64,000 bases of DNA from Paenibacillus sp. XY044 (lineage in GTDB: Bacteria > Bacillota > Bacilli > Paenibacillales > Paenibacillaceae): assembly GCF_002257645.1 (NCBI RefSeq), contig NZ_NQMO01000001.1, positions 1,164,065 through 1,228,064 of the forward strand, written 5' to 3'. The notes under the pieces were generated by a model. The model worked only from the letters and a program-made list of their open reading frames with translations. It was not told the DNA's origin and made no database searches. The first letter of the stretch is position 1. Every line of letters begins with the position of its first letter. Below, piece by piece: positions 1-8,420 of the stretch. Position numbers and translations under genes: made by a program.

Positions 1-1436
1 ACGATGCCTTCAAACCGGTCAGCCGGTACTGGGACCGAATTACGCGTCCCGAGCAGCTGATGAGTTCGATGATCCAGGCGATGCGCGTATTGACCGATCC
101 GGCCGAAACCGGTGCGGTTACGATTTGCCTGCCGCAGGACGTGCAAACGGAGGCGTACGATTATCCTGAGGAATTTTTCCGCAAAAGGGTGCATTACCTG
201 GACCGCAAGCCGGCCAGCCAGGCAGCGATCGAGCGGGCGGCGGATCTGATTTCGCGCAAGCAAAGGCCAATCCTGATCGCCGGCGGCGGCGTTCATTATT
301 CCTTGGCCTATGAGGAGCTGCTACAGTTCGCGGAAGCGTTCGGCATTCCCGTGGCCGAGACACAGGCGGGAAAGAGTGCGGTCCCTTGGGACCACCCGCT
401 GAATATGGGCGCCATCGGCGCTACAGGATCCCTTGCTGCCAACCGGCTTGCCAGGGAAGCGGACGCCGTCATTTGCGTGGGGACCCGGCTCGGTGATTTT
501 CCGACGGCTTCCAAAACCGCTTTTACGAGTCACGAGGCAGAATTCGTTCATATCAACGTGAGCGGATTTGATGCGTTGAAGCTGAATGCGTGCCAGGTGG
601 TAGCGGATGCGGCCACGGCTTTGAAGGAATTAAGTTTAGCGCTTCAGGCAAGGAACTACAAGGCAGCTTATGACGAGCCGGTACTTGCCAGCCTAAAAGC
701 GGAATGGAACCAGGAGGTCGACCGGCTGTACAGCCTGGAGGCGGAAGAAGGATTGTCGCAAACCCGCGTTCTCGGTGAGCTGAACCGGTTTATGGCGAAC
801 GAAGTGATCGTTGCGGCGGCCGGGAGTCTCCCGGGTGATTTACATCGGCTGTGGAGGTCGGAAGCGCCTAAATCCTATCACATGGAATACGGATTTTCCT
901 GCATGGGGTACGAAATTGCCGGGGCATTCGGCGTGAAGCTGGCCGATCCGGACAAGGAAGTGTACGCGCTCGTTGGCGACGGCAGCTACCTTATGCTTCA
1001 TTCCGAGCTCTTAACCAGTATCCAGGAAGGCGTGAAGGTGAACGTCATCCTGCTGGACAATCACGGTTACCAATGTATACACGGCCTGCAGCGGGAGAAC
1101 GGGAGCGACGGCTTCGGCAATGAATTCCGTCTGCGCAGCCCTGAAACGGGGCGCCTGACGGGAGAGTACGTGCCGGTCGATTATGCGGCTCATGCGCGAA
1201 GCTTGGGGATGAAGGCATATACCGCTTCCGGCATTGCCGAGCTGCGGGAAGCTCTCCGAGAGGCTGGGGAGGAGGAGGGCTCCACTCTGATCGAAATCAA
1301 GGTGCTGCCGGGTACTCAGTCGGGCGGGTACGAGTCCTGGTGGAGAGTGGATGTCCCTGAAGTATCGACCAGCGATAAGGTGCGGGCCGCCCGGGAAACG
1401 ATGAACGAACATTTGCAGCAGGCGCTGAAAATATAA
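1..1436 (+). CDS. iolD: IolD, trihydroxycyclohexane-1,2-dione hydrolase (5' truncated by window)
   Basis: ThDP-dependent enzyme of myo-inositol catabolism; it opens the ring of 3D-trihydroxycyclohexane-1,2-dione to give 5-deoxyglucuronate. The reading frame is already open at base 3 (reads DAFKPVSRYWDRITRPEQL), so the gene begins before the window; about 477 residues are present and full-length IolD is a little over 600. The apparent ATG at 60 is internal. The C-terminal ThDP-binding signature is visible (GDGS followed by DNHG about 25 residues later). It is the first gene seen of a tight iolD-E-B-C-A run on one strand. Identity rests on sequence resemblance and on the operon. Confidence 0.95.
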   Translation, partial: DAFKPVSRYWDRITRPEQLMSSMIQAMRVLTDPAETGAVTICLPQDVQTEAYDYPEEFFRKRVHYLDRKPASQAAIERAADLISRKQRPILIAGGGVHYSLAYEELLQFAEAFGIPVAETQAGKSAVPWDHPLNMGAIGATGSLAANRLAREADAVICVGTRLGDFPTASKTAFTSHEAEFVHINVSGFDALKLNACQVVADAATALKELSLALQARNYKAAYDEPVLASLKAEWNQEVDRLYSLEAEEGLSQTRVLGELNRFMANEVIVAAAGSLPGDLHRLWRSEAPKSYHMEYGFSCMGYEIAGAFGVKLADPDKEVYALVGDGSYLMLHSELLTSIQEGVKVNVILLDNHGYQCIHGLQRENGSDGFGNEFRLRSPETGRLTGEYVPVDYAAHARSLGMKAYTASGIAELREALREAGEEEGSTLIEIKVLPGTQSGGYESWWRVDVPEVSTSDKVRAARETMNEHLQQALKI

Positions 1437-1459
1437 GTCCAAGGGAGGATACGACAAAG

Positions 1460-2371
1460 ATGGCGGATCTCCGATCGATGAAATTGGGCATTTCCCCGAT
1501 CAATTGGGTGAATGAAGATGTTCTTGAGCTGGGTGATCACTACACGTTCGAAGATTTGATGCGGGATTTTACGCAGCTGGGGTTCAGCGGAACCGAAAAC
1601 AGCCGGAAGTTCCCGAAAGACGCCGCCGTTCTCAAGCAAGCATTGGCTGAGCACGGACTCCAGATGGCTTCGCAGTGGAAGGGCGTCTTGTTCTCCGAGC
1701 CCCGCCGCAGGGCGTCGGAGCTGGAAGCGTATCGGCAGCATGTTGAATTTTTGAAAACGATGGGCAGCCGTCATGTCGTTACCTGCGAGCTTGGAGGTTC
1801 GATCATCGGCGACCCGAGAAGACCAAAAGGCGTTCAGGACGTTCATCCCCTGACGGATGAGGAATGGAACCACATGGTCGAGGGGCTGCATCAAGCCGGT
1901 GAAATCTGCAGACGAAACGGGATGAAGCTCGTCTACCACTACCACATCGGAACCGTGGTTGAACAGCCGGACGAAATTCATAGGCTGATGGAGACGACGG
2001 ATCCTGAGCTGGTTTATTTGCTGTTGGATACGGGGCATGCCTATTACGGCGGTTCCGACCCGCTTGAGCTGTACGAACAATATGCGGATCGCGTAGCTTA
2101 CGTGCATCTAAAGGATGTCCGGAAGGATGTGCTGGATCGGGTGAAAAGGGAAGGGATCCCTTTTCAGAAAGCGGTCATCCAAGGCGTATTTACCGTACCG
2201 GGCGACGGATGCATCGATTTTGCGCCGATTTTTCGCAGCTTCGAGCGGCATGGCTATGACGATTGGATGATACTGGAGGCAGAGCAGGATCCGGGACAGG
2301 CAAATCCATATGAGTATGCCAGCAAGTCCAAGCAGTATCTCGCACAAATTGTTCAGGAGAGGAACAGCTGA
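1460..2371 (+). CDS. iolE: IolE, inosose (2-keto-myo-inositol) dehydratase
   Basis: Cytosolic metal-dependent dehydratase that converts 2-keto-myo-inositol to the trihydroxycyclohexanedione used by IolD. It is a 303-aa xylose-isomerase-like TIM barrel. Visible landmarks are KLGISPINWVNED near the N-terminus, YHYHIGT with metal-ligand-type histidines, LLDTGHAYYGG and YVHLKDVR. Length is normal for the family. The ATG at 1460 is preceded by GGGAGG about 10 bases upstream, and the gap to iolD is only 23 bases. Second step of the inositol pathway encoded here. Confidence 0.95.
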   Translation: MADLRSMKLGISPINWVNEDVLELGDHYTFEDLMRDFTQLGFSGTENSRKFPKDAAVLKQALAEHGLQMASQWKGVLFSEPRRRASELEAYRQHVEFLKTMGSRHVVTCELGGSIIGDPRRPKGVQDVHPLTDEEWNHMVEGLHQAGEICRRNGMKLVYHYHIGTVVEQPDEIHRLMETTDPELVYLLLDTGHAYYGGSDPLELYEQYADRVAYVHLKDVRKDVLDRVKREGIPFQKAVIQGVFTVPGDGCIDFAPIFRSFERHGYDDWMILEAEQDPGQANPYEYASKSKQYLAQIVQERNS

Positions 2372-2385
2372 AAGGAGGAAGGAAT

Positions 2386-3210
2386 ATGTCCAAGCTTATC
2401 GTTCCCGGCGGACAGCCGGATAAGAATGGCAGATTGCTCAGCATCACTCCCGAATCGGCAGGTTGGGAGTACGTAGGTTTTGAAGTGTACCGGCTGGAAC
2501 CCGGTCAATCCATTGATCAGGAGACGGAAAACCGGGAAGTCTGCCTGGTGCTGCTCAGCGGGTTTGCGAATGTGGATGCAGGCGGACGAAGCTTTGAGCG
2601 GATCGGCAGCCGAATGAGCGTGTTTGAATCGCTTGCCCCTTATGCGGTATACGTTCCGGCCCATGACCGTTTCCGGCTGGAGGCCATTACCTTAACGGAG
2701 GTGGCCGTGTGCAGCGCTCCGGGCGAAGGGCGGCTCGATGCAAGGCTCATCCCGCCGGAAAAGATCGGGGTGGAGCAGCGAGGCTCGGGTTATACGGAGC
2801 GGACCGTCCGCAATATTTTGCCGGAGAAGGAGGAAGCGGAAAGCCTGCTCGTCGTGGAAGTCTATACGCCGGCCGGGCACTGGTCCAGCTATCCTCCGCA
2901 CAAGCATGACCAACTTGATCTTCCGCATGAATCCTTGCTGGAAGAGACTTATTATCACAAGGTGTCTCCGGGTCAAGGATTTGCCTTGCAGCGCGTATAT
3001 ACGGACGATCTGTCGCTGAATGAAACGCTCGCCGTGAAGAGCGGGGATGCCGTCCTGGTTCCACGCGGTTACCATCCGGTATCGGCGCCACCCGGCTACG
3101 ACGTTTATTACCTCAACGTCATGGCCGGGCCGGTGCGAACCTGGAAGTTTCATAACGACCCTCAACATGAATGGCTGATGACTCCGGAACAGGAGGTGCC
3201 TAAGCGTTGA
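2386..3210 (+). CDS. iolB: IolB, 5-deoxy-glucuronate isomerase
   Basis: Bicupin isomerase that turns 5-deoxyglucuronate into 2-deoxy-5-keto-gluconate. It has 274 aa, the usual size. Cupin metal ligands are recognisable in PPHKHD and LEETYYH about two thirds along, and the second cupin ends at PRGYHPV. The ribosome binding site AAAGGAGG overlaps the iolE stop codon, so translation is probably coupled. The 3' end overlaps the iolC start by four bases. Confidence 0.95.
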   Translation: MSKLIVPGGQPDKNGRLLSITPESAGWEYVGFEVYRLEPGQSIDQETENREVCLVLLSGFANVDAGGRSFERIGSRMSVFESLAPYAVYVPAHDRFRLEAITLTEVAVCSAPGEGRLDARLIPPEKIGVEQRGSGYTERTVRNILPEKEEAESLLVVEVYTPAGHWSSYPPHKHDQLDLPHESLLEETYYHKVSPGQGFALQRVYTDDLSLNETLAVKSGDAVLVPRGYHPVSAPPGYDVYYLNVMAGPVRTWKFHNDPQHEWLMTPEQEVPKR

Positions 3211-4208
3211 CCACTATTTCCTTTCCAAACCATCGTTCCTTGGACTTCATCGGACTGGGTCGGCTGTGCATCGATCTGAATGCCAACGAAATCCATCGTC
3301 CGATGGAGGAAACAGTCACGTTTACCAAATATGTCGGCGGTTCCCCTGCCAATATTACGATCGCCATGGCAAAGCTGGGATTGCGTACCGGCTTCATCGG
3401 AAGGGTCTCCGACGATGCCCACGGACGTTTCATCACCCGGTACTTGCAGGATTCCGGCATCGACACTGAACACGTCATCGTCGATCGGTCGGGCAGTGTC
3501 ACGGGACTCACGTTTACGGAAATCAAGTCGCCGAAGGATTGCAGCATCCTGATGTACCGGGATAACGTAGCGGATCTCAAACTTGAGCCAGGCGACGTTA
3601 GCGAGGAATATATTCAAAGCGCCAAAGCGCTGCTCATTTCCGGTACGGCCCTCGCGAAGAGCCCGTCCAGGGAAGCGGCCTTCAAAGCGATGGAACTGGC
3701 GATAAGACACGGGGTTGTCATTGTCTTTGATATCGATTACCGTCCGTATACATGGACCTCGGCCGATGAAATCGGCACGTATTATCGTTTGGCTGCCGAG
3801 AAATCGGATATTATCATCGGCGGCCGCGAAGAGTTTGACCTGATTGAAGCGTTGGACGGCCCGCTCCTGCAGGACGATGAAGCCACCGCAAGGCAGTGGT
3901 TCAAGCATCGGGCCAAGCTGGTGGTCGTCAAGCGGGGCGGCGATGGATCGACGGCATTCTCGGCGGACGGACAGAAGCACGAAGGTGCCGTTTTTCCGGC
4001 ACAAGTAGTGAAAACCTTCGGCGCGGGCGACTCTTTTGCTGGTGCCTTTATCTATGGCCTGATGCAGGGATGGAGCCTGGACCGGTGCCAGCAGTTCGGC
4101 AGCGCCTCGGCTTCGATCGTGGTCTCCAGCCACAGCTGCTCCGACGCGATGCCGACGGCCAAGCAAATCCAGGAACGGATCGACCGCTTCGTGCAGCAAG
4201 GAATTTGA
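3207..4208 (+). CDS. iolC: IolC, 5-dehydro-2-deoxygluconokinase
   Basis: PfkB-family sugar kinase that phosphorylates 2-deoxy-5-keto-gluconate. The protein has 333 aa. It shows the N-terminal PfkB signature VGGSPANITIAMAKLG and the C-terminal ATP/catalytic signature KTFGAGDSFAGAF, where the Asp is the expected base. The start is TTG at 3207, overlapping the iolB TGA, with AGGAGGTG about nine bases upstream; no better start is available. The overlap argues for translational coupling with iolB. Confidence 0.93.
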   Translation: MTTISFPNHRSLDFIGLGRLCIDLNANEIHRPMEETVTFTKYVGGSPANITIAMAKLGLRTGFIGRVSDDAHGRFITRYLQDSGIDTEHVIVDRSGSVTGLTFTEIKSPKDCSILMYRDNVADLKLEPGDVSEEYIQSAKALLISGTALAKSPSREAAFKAMELAIRHGVVIVFDIDYRPYTWTSADEIGTYYRLAAEKSDIIIGGREEFDLIEALDGPLLQDDEATARQWFKHRAKLVVVKRGGDGSTAFSADGQKHEGAVFPAQVVKTFGAGDSFAGAFIYGLMQGWSLDRCQQFGSASASIVVSSHSCSDAMPTAKQIQERIDRFVQQGI

Positions 4209-4229
4209 CGAAACCATGGAGGTATCTAC

Positions 4230-5696
4230 ATGACGGATCAAGTGCAAGATCAAGTGCAGCGGCTTCACAACTACGTCGGGGGCCGCTGGGTCCCTTCGGA
4301 CGGCGGCAGATCGGAACCGGTGTATAACCCGTCCACGGGGGAAGAGATCGCCCGTGTCCCCTTGTCCACCCTGGAGGATCTGAACCTGGCCGTCACCGCT
4401 GCGGCGGAGGCGTTTCCTGCCTGGAGTGGCACCCCGGTGCCGCGCAGGGCGCGGATTATGTTCAAGTTCCAGCAGCTCCTTACAGAGCACTGGGATGAGC
4501 TTGCCCGGATGATTACGCAGGAGAACGGAAAGAGCTACCAGGAAGCGTATGGCGAGGTGCTGCGAGGGATCGAATGCGTGGAATTCGCCGCCGGCGCTCC
4601 GACGCTGCTGATGGGCAGCAACCTGCCGGATATCGCGTCGGGACTGGAGTCGGCTATGTACCGCTATCCGATCGGCGTCGTCGGCGGCATTACGCCTTTT
4701 AACTTTCCGATGATGGTGCCGTGCTGGATGTTTCCGCTTGCGATCGTATGCGGCAACACCTTCATACTGAAGCCGTCGGAACGGACGCCGCTGCTCGCGA
4801 ACCGGCTGGCGGAACTGCTCAAGGAAGCCGGCCTGCCGGACGGCGTGTTCAACATCGTTCACGGTGCACATGACGTCGTTAACGGCCTGCTTGAGCACGA
4901 AGACGTCAAGGCGATTTCGTTTGTCGGCTCCCAGCCCGTGGCCGAATATGTGTATAAGACGGCGGCATCCCATGGCAAACGGGTACAAGCGCTGGGCGGC
5001 GCGAAAAATCACTCCATCGTCATGCCGGATGCTGATCTCAAGCTGACGGTCAAAGAGATCACGGCCGCAGCCTTCGGCTCTGCAGGCGAACGCTGCATGG
5101 CCTGCTCGGTCGTTGTGGCCGTCGGCGACATCGCAGACGAGCTGGTGAGCAGGCTGGCCGAAGCTGCCAAGGACATGCGCGTCGGGGACGGCATGGATCC
5201 GGATGCCTTCCTGGGGCCTGTGATCCGTGATTCTCATAAGAGCCGGACCATCGGATACATTGAGAAGGGAATACAGGAGGGGGCGCAGCTTGTATTGGAC
5301 GGCAGGGCTCATACCCAGGCAAATGCTGATGGTTATTTTCTGGGCCCGACGATCTTTGACCACGCTGCTCCAGGCATGAAAATTTGGACGGATGAAATCT
5401 TTGCGCCCGTACTTCAGGTCGTCCGGGTGAGCAGTCTTCAGGAAGCCGTCGCCCTTGCCAACAAGTCCGAGTTTGCCAACGGGGCCTGTATCTATACGGA
5501 CAGCGCTAAGGCGGTCAGGGAGTTCAGGGAAACGATCGACGCCGGCATGCTTGGGGTGAACGTCGGCGTACCGGCACCTATGGCGTTCTTCCCGTTTTCA
5601 GGTTACAAAAAATCCTTCTATGGAGACCTTCACGCCAACGGCAGGGACGGGGTGGAATTCTATACCCGCAAGAAAATGGTTGTGGCCCGGTATTGA
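4230..5696 (+). CDS. iolA: IolA/MmsA, methylmalonate-semialdehyde dehydrogenase (CoA-acylating)
   Basis: NAD-dependent, CoA-acylating aldehyde dehydrogenase. In the inositol pathway it converts malonate semialdehyde to acetyl-CoA and CO2. The length of 488 aa is normal. The aldehyde dehydrogenase features are present: [16 protein letters not shown], the cofactor loop [12 protein letters not shown], and the catalytic cysteine in [15 protein letters not shown] lies seven bases before the ATG and the gap to iolC is 21 bases. It closes the iol operon; a promoter for the next gene starts 12 bases after its stop. Confidence 0.94.
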   Translation: MTDQVQDQVQRLHNYVGGRWVPSDGGRSEPVYNPSTGEEIARVPLSTLEDLNLAVTAAAEAFPAWSGTPVPRRARIMFKFQQLLTEHWDELARMITQENGKSYQEAYGEVLRGIECVEFAAGAPTLLMGSNLPDIASGLESAMYRYPIGVVGGITPFNFPMMVPCWMFPLAIVCGNTFILKPSERTPLLANRLAELLKEAGLPDGVFNIVHGAHDVVNGLLEHEDVKAISFVGSQPVAEYVYKTAASHGKRVQALGGAKNHSIVMPDADLKLTVKEITAAAFGSAGERCMACSVVVAVGDIADELVSRLAEAAKDMRVGDGMDPDAFLGPVIRDSHKSRTIGYIEKGIQEGAQLVLDGRAHTQANADGYFLGPTIFDHAAPGMKIWTDEIFAPVLQVVRVSSLQEAVALANKSEFANGACIYTDSAKAVREFRETIDAGMLGVNVGVPAPMAFFPFSGYKKSFYGDLHANGRDGVEFYTRKKMVVARY

Positions 5697-5708
5697 TCAA
5701 GGTGTAAA

Positions 5709-5737
5709 TTGCCACGGATTGGAACTTTCCCTATACT
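5709..5737 (+). promoter_or_regulatory. Sigma-A-type promoter of the LacI regulator gene
   Basis: TTGCCA (5709-5714), a 17-base spacer, then TATACT (5732-5737). It sits between the iolA stop and the regulator gene. The longest open frame of the regulator would start on the TTG inside this -35 box, which argues for the downstream GTG at 5775 as the real start. The regulator can therefore be transcribed apart from the iol operon. Confidence 0.65.
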
Positions 5738-5774
5738 TAGAGTACAGAGCATAGTAGAGGAAGGGGGCACGAGG

Positions 5775-6773
5775 GTGGCGACGATATACGATATTGCCCG
5801 GGAAGCCGGGGTGTCTATTGCCACGGTATCCAAGGTCATCAACCACACAGGCCGGATCAGCGACAAAACGAGAAAACATGTGCAGGACGTTATGAAACGA
5901 ATTGACTACCAGCCGAGCGTCGTTGCATCCGCCTTGACCAAGAAAAGAACGTATTCGCTCGGACTGCTGATTCCGGATATCGCGAACCCGTTTTTTGCCG
6001 AACTGGCCCGCAGCATCGAGGATCATGCCCAAGAGCTTGGTTATAGTCTGGTCATCTGCAGCACAGACAACGACTTGACCCGGGAAGAAAGGTACGTCAA
6101 CGTTCTCCGGCAAAAGAGTGCCGACGGGATCATTATCGCTACGGGGGCGCGAAACGACGCCATGATGAAGCAGCTGATGAAATATAAGCTGCCGGTCGCC
6201 GTCATTGCACGGGAAATGCCGCTGCTTGCGGTCGACACGGTGCTCGTCGATGATTATTTAGGGGGCTACCTGGCCGCTTCCCACTTGACTGCGCTCGGAC
6301 ACCGGAGCGTTGCCGTGATCGCGGAGGATTTGGCCGTGATGAGCTCGAAGGAACGGGTCCGCGGCTACCGGAAAGCGCTTGAAGAAGCCGGCATTCCTTA
6401 TGACGAGAATTTGGTGGCGGTCAGCCCGTTTCATGTGGAAGGGGGCAAGGCGACGGCGAAGGAGCTGCTTAGCGGATCCAACCCGCCAAGCGCCATCTTC
6501 GCCTGCAACGATCTGCTGGCGATCGGAGTCGTGCAGGCTGCCCGTGAGCTAGGCCTGCGCGTGCCCGAGGATATATCGGTCGTGGGCTTTGACAATACGG
6601 TGCTGGCGACGATTATCGATCCGCCGCTCACTTCAGTGGCCCAGCCAGTCCAGCAAATGGGAAAGGAAATCGTCCAGCTGATCACGGGCGAAATCGACGG
6701 GAGCAAGCCTTCCAAGCAGCGCCTGGTTCTGCTGCCGGAACTCGTAGTCCGAGGAACGACCAGCGCCGTGTAA
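5775..6773 (+). CDS. LacI-family transcriptional regulator next to the iol operon
   Basis: DNA-binding repressor of 332 aa. The N-terminal helix-turn-helix reads IYDIAREAGVSIATVSKVIN and is followed by the hinge (YQPSVVASAL) and a periplasmic-binding-protein-like effector domain with typical LacI landmarks (GLLIPDIANPFFAEL, PSAIFACNDLLAIG, PEDISVVGFDN). The start is set at GTG 5775 because AGAGGAAGGGGG lies just upstream. Position suggests control of inositol use, but Bacillus iol operons are controlled by the DeoR-type IolR, so the target is inferred only. It could instead act on the ABC operon that follows. Confidence 0.88.
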   Translation: MATIYDIAREAGVSIATVSKVINHTGRISDKTRKHVQDVMKRIDYQPSVVASALTKKRTYSLGLLIPDIANPFFAELARSIEDHAQELGYSLVICSTDNDLTREERYVNVLRQKSADGIIIATGARNDAMMKQLMKYKLPVAVIAREMPLLAVDTVLVDDYLGGYLAASHLTALGHRSVAVIAEDLAVMSSKERVRGYRKALEEAGIPYDENLVAVSPFHVEGGKATAKELLSGSNPPSAIFACNDLLAIGVVQAARELGLRVPEDISVVGFDNTVLATIIDPPLTSVAQPVQQMGKEIVQLITGEIDGSKPSKQRLVLLPELVVRGTTSAV

Positions 6774-6787
6774 CGGCGCTTTTTTTT
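6762..6787 (+). terminator. Intrinsic terminator of the LacI gene
   Basis: Stem AGCGCCG/CGGCGCT with loop TGTAA and a run of T to 6787. The stop codon of the regulator lies in the loop. Confidence 0.85.
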
Positions 6788-6805
6788 GTGTAATGAAAAC
6801 AAGCT

Positions 6806-6819
6806 GGCATTCATTTCAA
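6806..6819 (+). promoter_or_regulatory. Copy of the shared word GCATTCATTTCA
   Basis: The sequence GGCATTCATTTCAA lies in the non-coding leader before the ABC operon. The same 12-base word recurs at 33103-33114 and as a perfect inverted repeat at 35807-35844 in front of a GntR gene. It probably represents a half-site for a common regulator (inference). Confidence 0.45.
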
Positions 6820-6909
6820 GCGAAACATGTGGGTGATCTCAGGGGATTTTCCAAGAAAGTGTTCAGCTACAACAATTCTGTGTAGAAACATAATTTATTA
6901 CAAAAATAA

Positions 6910-6965
6910 TGATTGCGCTTTCATACTGTGGTAGATTATAATTCCCTTAAGGTAAAGCGCTTACC
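6910..6965 (+). promoter_or_regulatory. Promoter with two cre-like sites ahead of the first sugar ABC operon
   Basis: TTGCGC (6913-6918), 18 bases, TATAAT (6937-6942). A cre-like element TGATTGCGCTTTCA (6910-6923) covers the -35 box, and a second, GGTAAAGCGCTTACC (6951-6965), lies at the expected transcription start. This arrangement is what carbon catabolite repression by CcpA would use. The gap 6788-7374 holds no convincing gene; after this promoter it contains a 20-bp palindrome and a hairpin, making a leader of about 420 bases. Confidence 0.55.
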
Positions 6966-7071
6966 TCATGATTCAAAGCTAATGGAGAGCCATAGGCTTT
7001 TCATGAAGATCAAGGAACAGATCTATATACCGAGAATCGATCAGGTTGTAACAGTGCACTAAAAAATATGA

Positions 7072-7091
7072 ATATGGTATCGATACCATAT
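7072..7091. promoter_or_regulatory. Perfect 20-bp palindromic operator
   Basis: ATATGGTATCGATACCATAT is identical to its reverse complement and has the central CG usual in LacI-family operators. A near copy lies at 8318-8335 within the same operon, and a degenerate core, GGTATCGGTACT, at 7141-7152. The LacI gene at 12009 at the end of the operon is the natural candidate binder (inference). Confidence 0.65.
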
Positions 7092-7241
7092 CGTGCTGAT
7101 TAATGATTTATTAATGGTAGACTTTCTACGAACTGGGAGGGGTATCGGTACTAGATCCAAGGGAATGCTGCTGTGAAATTTTACAAAATAAACCATCCTT
7201 CTTGATCTTCACCTCATAGTGAGGGACTATATTCCATGTAA

Positions 7242-7260
7242 ACCGGATTTGCGATCCGGT
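7242..7260 (+). other. Short hairpin in the leader
   Basis: Perfect stem ACCGGAT/ATCCGGT with loop TTGCG in the untranslated leader. No T-run follows, so it is not a terminator; it may be an RNA stability or regulatory element. Confidence 0.35.
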
Positions 7261-7374
7261 CCTTTGTGAAGGGGGGGATCTAACCCAGGAGAGAGCAGAA
7301 AATATGGAGCGTTCATGAAAGTCACCATTTGGATTCATCAGCAATCATCCACAAAAAGAAGGTGATCCCAGTCC

Positions 7375-8325
7375 ATGCAAACCCAGGTGAAAACAGCGGT
7401 CGTCCCTGGAAAGACACCCGGCAAACGATGGAAAAACATTCTTCTGCATAAATACCTCTACATCATGCTTTTACCCTGCCTCGCTTTTTTTATCATATTT
7501 TCCTACATACCGATGGTCGGCCTGATCCTAGCCTTCAAAGAATACAAGTTCAATACGGGAATCCTCGGAAGCCCGTGGGTCGGTCTGAAGTACTTTGAGC
7601 GTTTTTTCAATGACTATCAGAGCGCAATGCTCATCAAGAACACGTTGATCATCTCCTGCATGAAGCTGTTCATCGGCCTGCCTTTTCCGATCCTTCTGGC
7701 CTTGATGTTCAACGAGATCCGTAACCGTTATTTTCGTAATATCGCCCAGAGCATTGCCTATCTCCCGCATTTTTTGTCCTGGGTGGTGGTGGTCGGGCTT
7801 GCTCAACGGCTTCTCGCTCCGGATAACGGATTAGTCAACCAGGTAGTGTCTTATTTCGGCGGGGACGGAAGCACCTTTTATATGATGGAACCGAAATATT
7901 TCTATTCCATCATGTTCGGCAGCCATTTATGGAAGACGATCGGATGGGACTCCATTATCTATCTGGCAGCGATCGCCGGCGTCAATCCGGATATGTACGA
8001 GGCGGCGAAAATCGATGGGGCCAGCAAGTGGAAGGAACATTGGTACATTACGCTGCCTTCCATCCGCCCGACCATCCTCATTTTGTTCATTCTGTCGCTG
8101 GGAAGCATTTTGTCCGCCGGATTCGATCAGCTGTACCTCTTGAGAACTCCCGGCAACATGCAGCTCTCTGAAATCTTGGATACTTATGTCATTCGAATCG
8201 GTCTTCAAGGTGGCCAATACGGATATGCAACCGCCGTGGGATTAATGCAGGGCATCATCGGTTTGATATTGGTCGTTGCCGCCAACCGCATCTCAAGAAA
8301 GGTTTCCGACACCTCAGTATGGTAA
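7375..8325 (+). CDS. Carbohydrate ABC transporter permease, LplB/YteP type
   Basis: Integral membrane subunit of an oligosaccharide importer, 316 aa. A basic N-terminus (KTPGKRWKNILLHKY) is followed by a first membrane segment (IMLLPCLAFFIIFSYI) and further segments. The EAA loop that contacts the ATPase reads YEAAKIDGASKWKEHWYITLP near residue 205. GAAGGTGATC precedes the ATG. No ATPase gene is in the operon; in Bacillus such systems share an MsmX-type ATPase encoded elsewhere. The substrate cannot be read from the sequence. Confidence 0.9.
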   Translation: MQTQVKTAVVPGKTPGKRWKNILLHKYLYIMLLPCLAFFIIFSYIPMVGLILAFKEYKFNTGILGSPWVGLKYFERFFNDYQSAMLIKNTLIISCMKLFIGLPFPILLALMFNEIRNRYFRNIAQSIAYLPHFLSWVVVVGLAQRLLAPDNGLVNQVVSYFGGDGSTFYMMEPKYFYSIMFGSHLWKTIGWDSIIYLAAIAGVNPDMYEAAKIDGASKWKEHWYITLPSIRPTILILFILSLGSILSAGFDQLYLLRTPGNMQLSEILDTYVIRIGLQGGQYGYATAVGLMQGIIGLILVVAANRISRKVSDTSVW

Positions 8326-8335
8326 CGATACCATA
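8318..8335. promoter_or_regulatory. Second copy of the palindromic operator
   Basis: TATGGTAACGATACCATA differs at one position from the centre of the palindrome at 7072-7091. It spans the stop codon of the permease gene, about 85 bases before the binding-protein start. It could act as an auxiliary operator for looping or as an intra-operon roadblock. Confidence 0.55.
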
Positions 8336-8420
8336 TGCTTTGCAGCAGCATTTGATTATCCATTGAATGAAAGACAAATGCAAGGCCAACTGCCATTTCA
8401 TTGAAAAGAGGGATGTCGAC

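Noticed and set aside
1316..2107. A 263-codon minus-strand frame
   Set aside because: Entirely antisense to iolD and iolE, both of which are clearly coding.
3162..5363. A 733-codon open frame on the minus strand
   Set aside because: It lies opposite iolC and iolA, has an unusual residue mix rich in Arg, His and Asp, no recognisable domain and no ribosome binding site. It is an antisense shadow caused by codon bias.
7302..7374. A 16-codon leader peptide ending at the ribosome binding site of the first permease
   Set aside because: ATG 7315 lacks a properly placed ribosome binding site and the peptide has no informative codon run.
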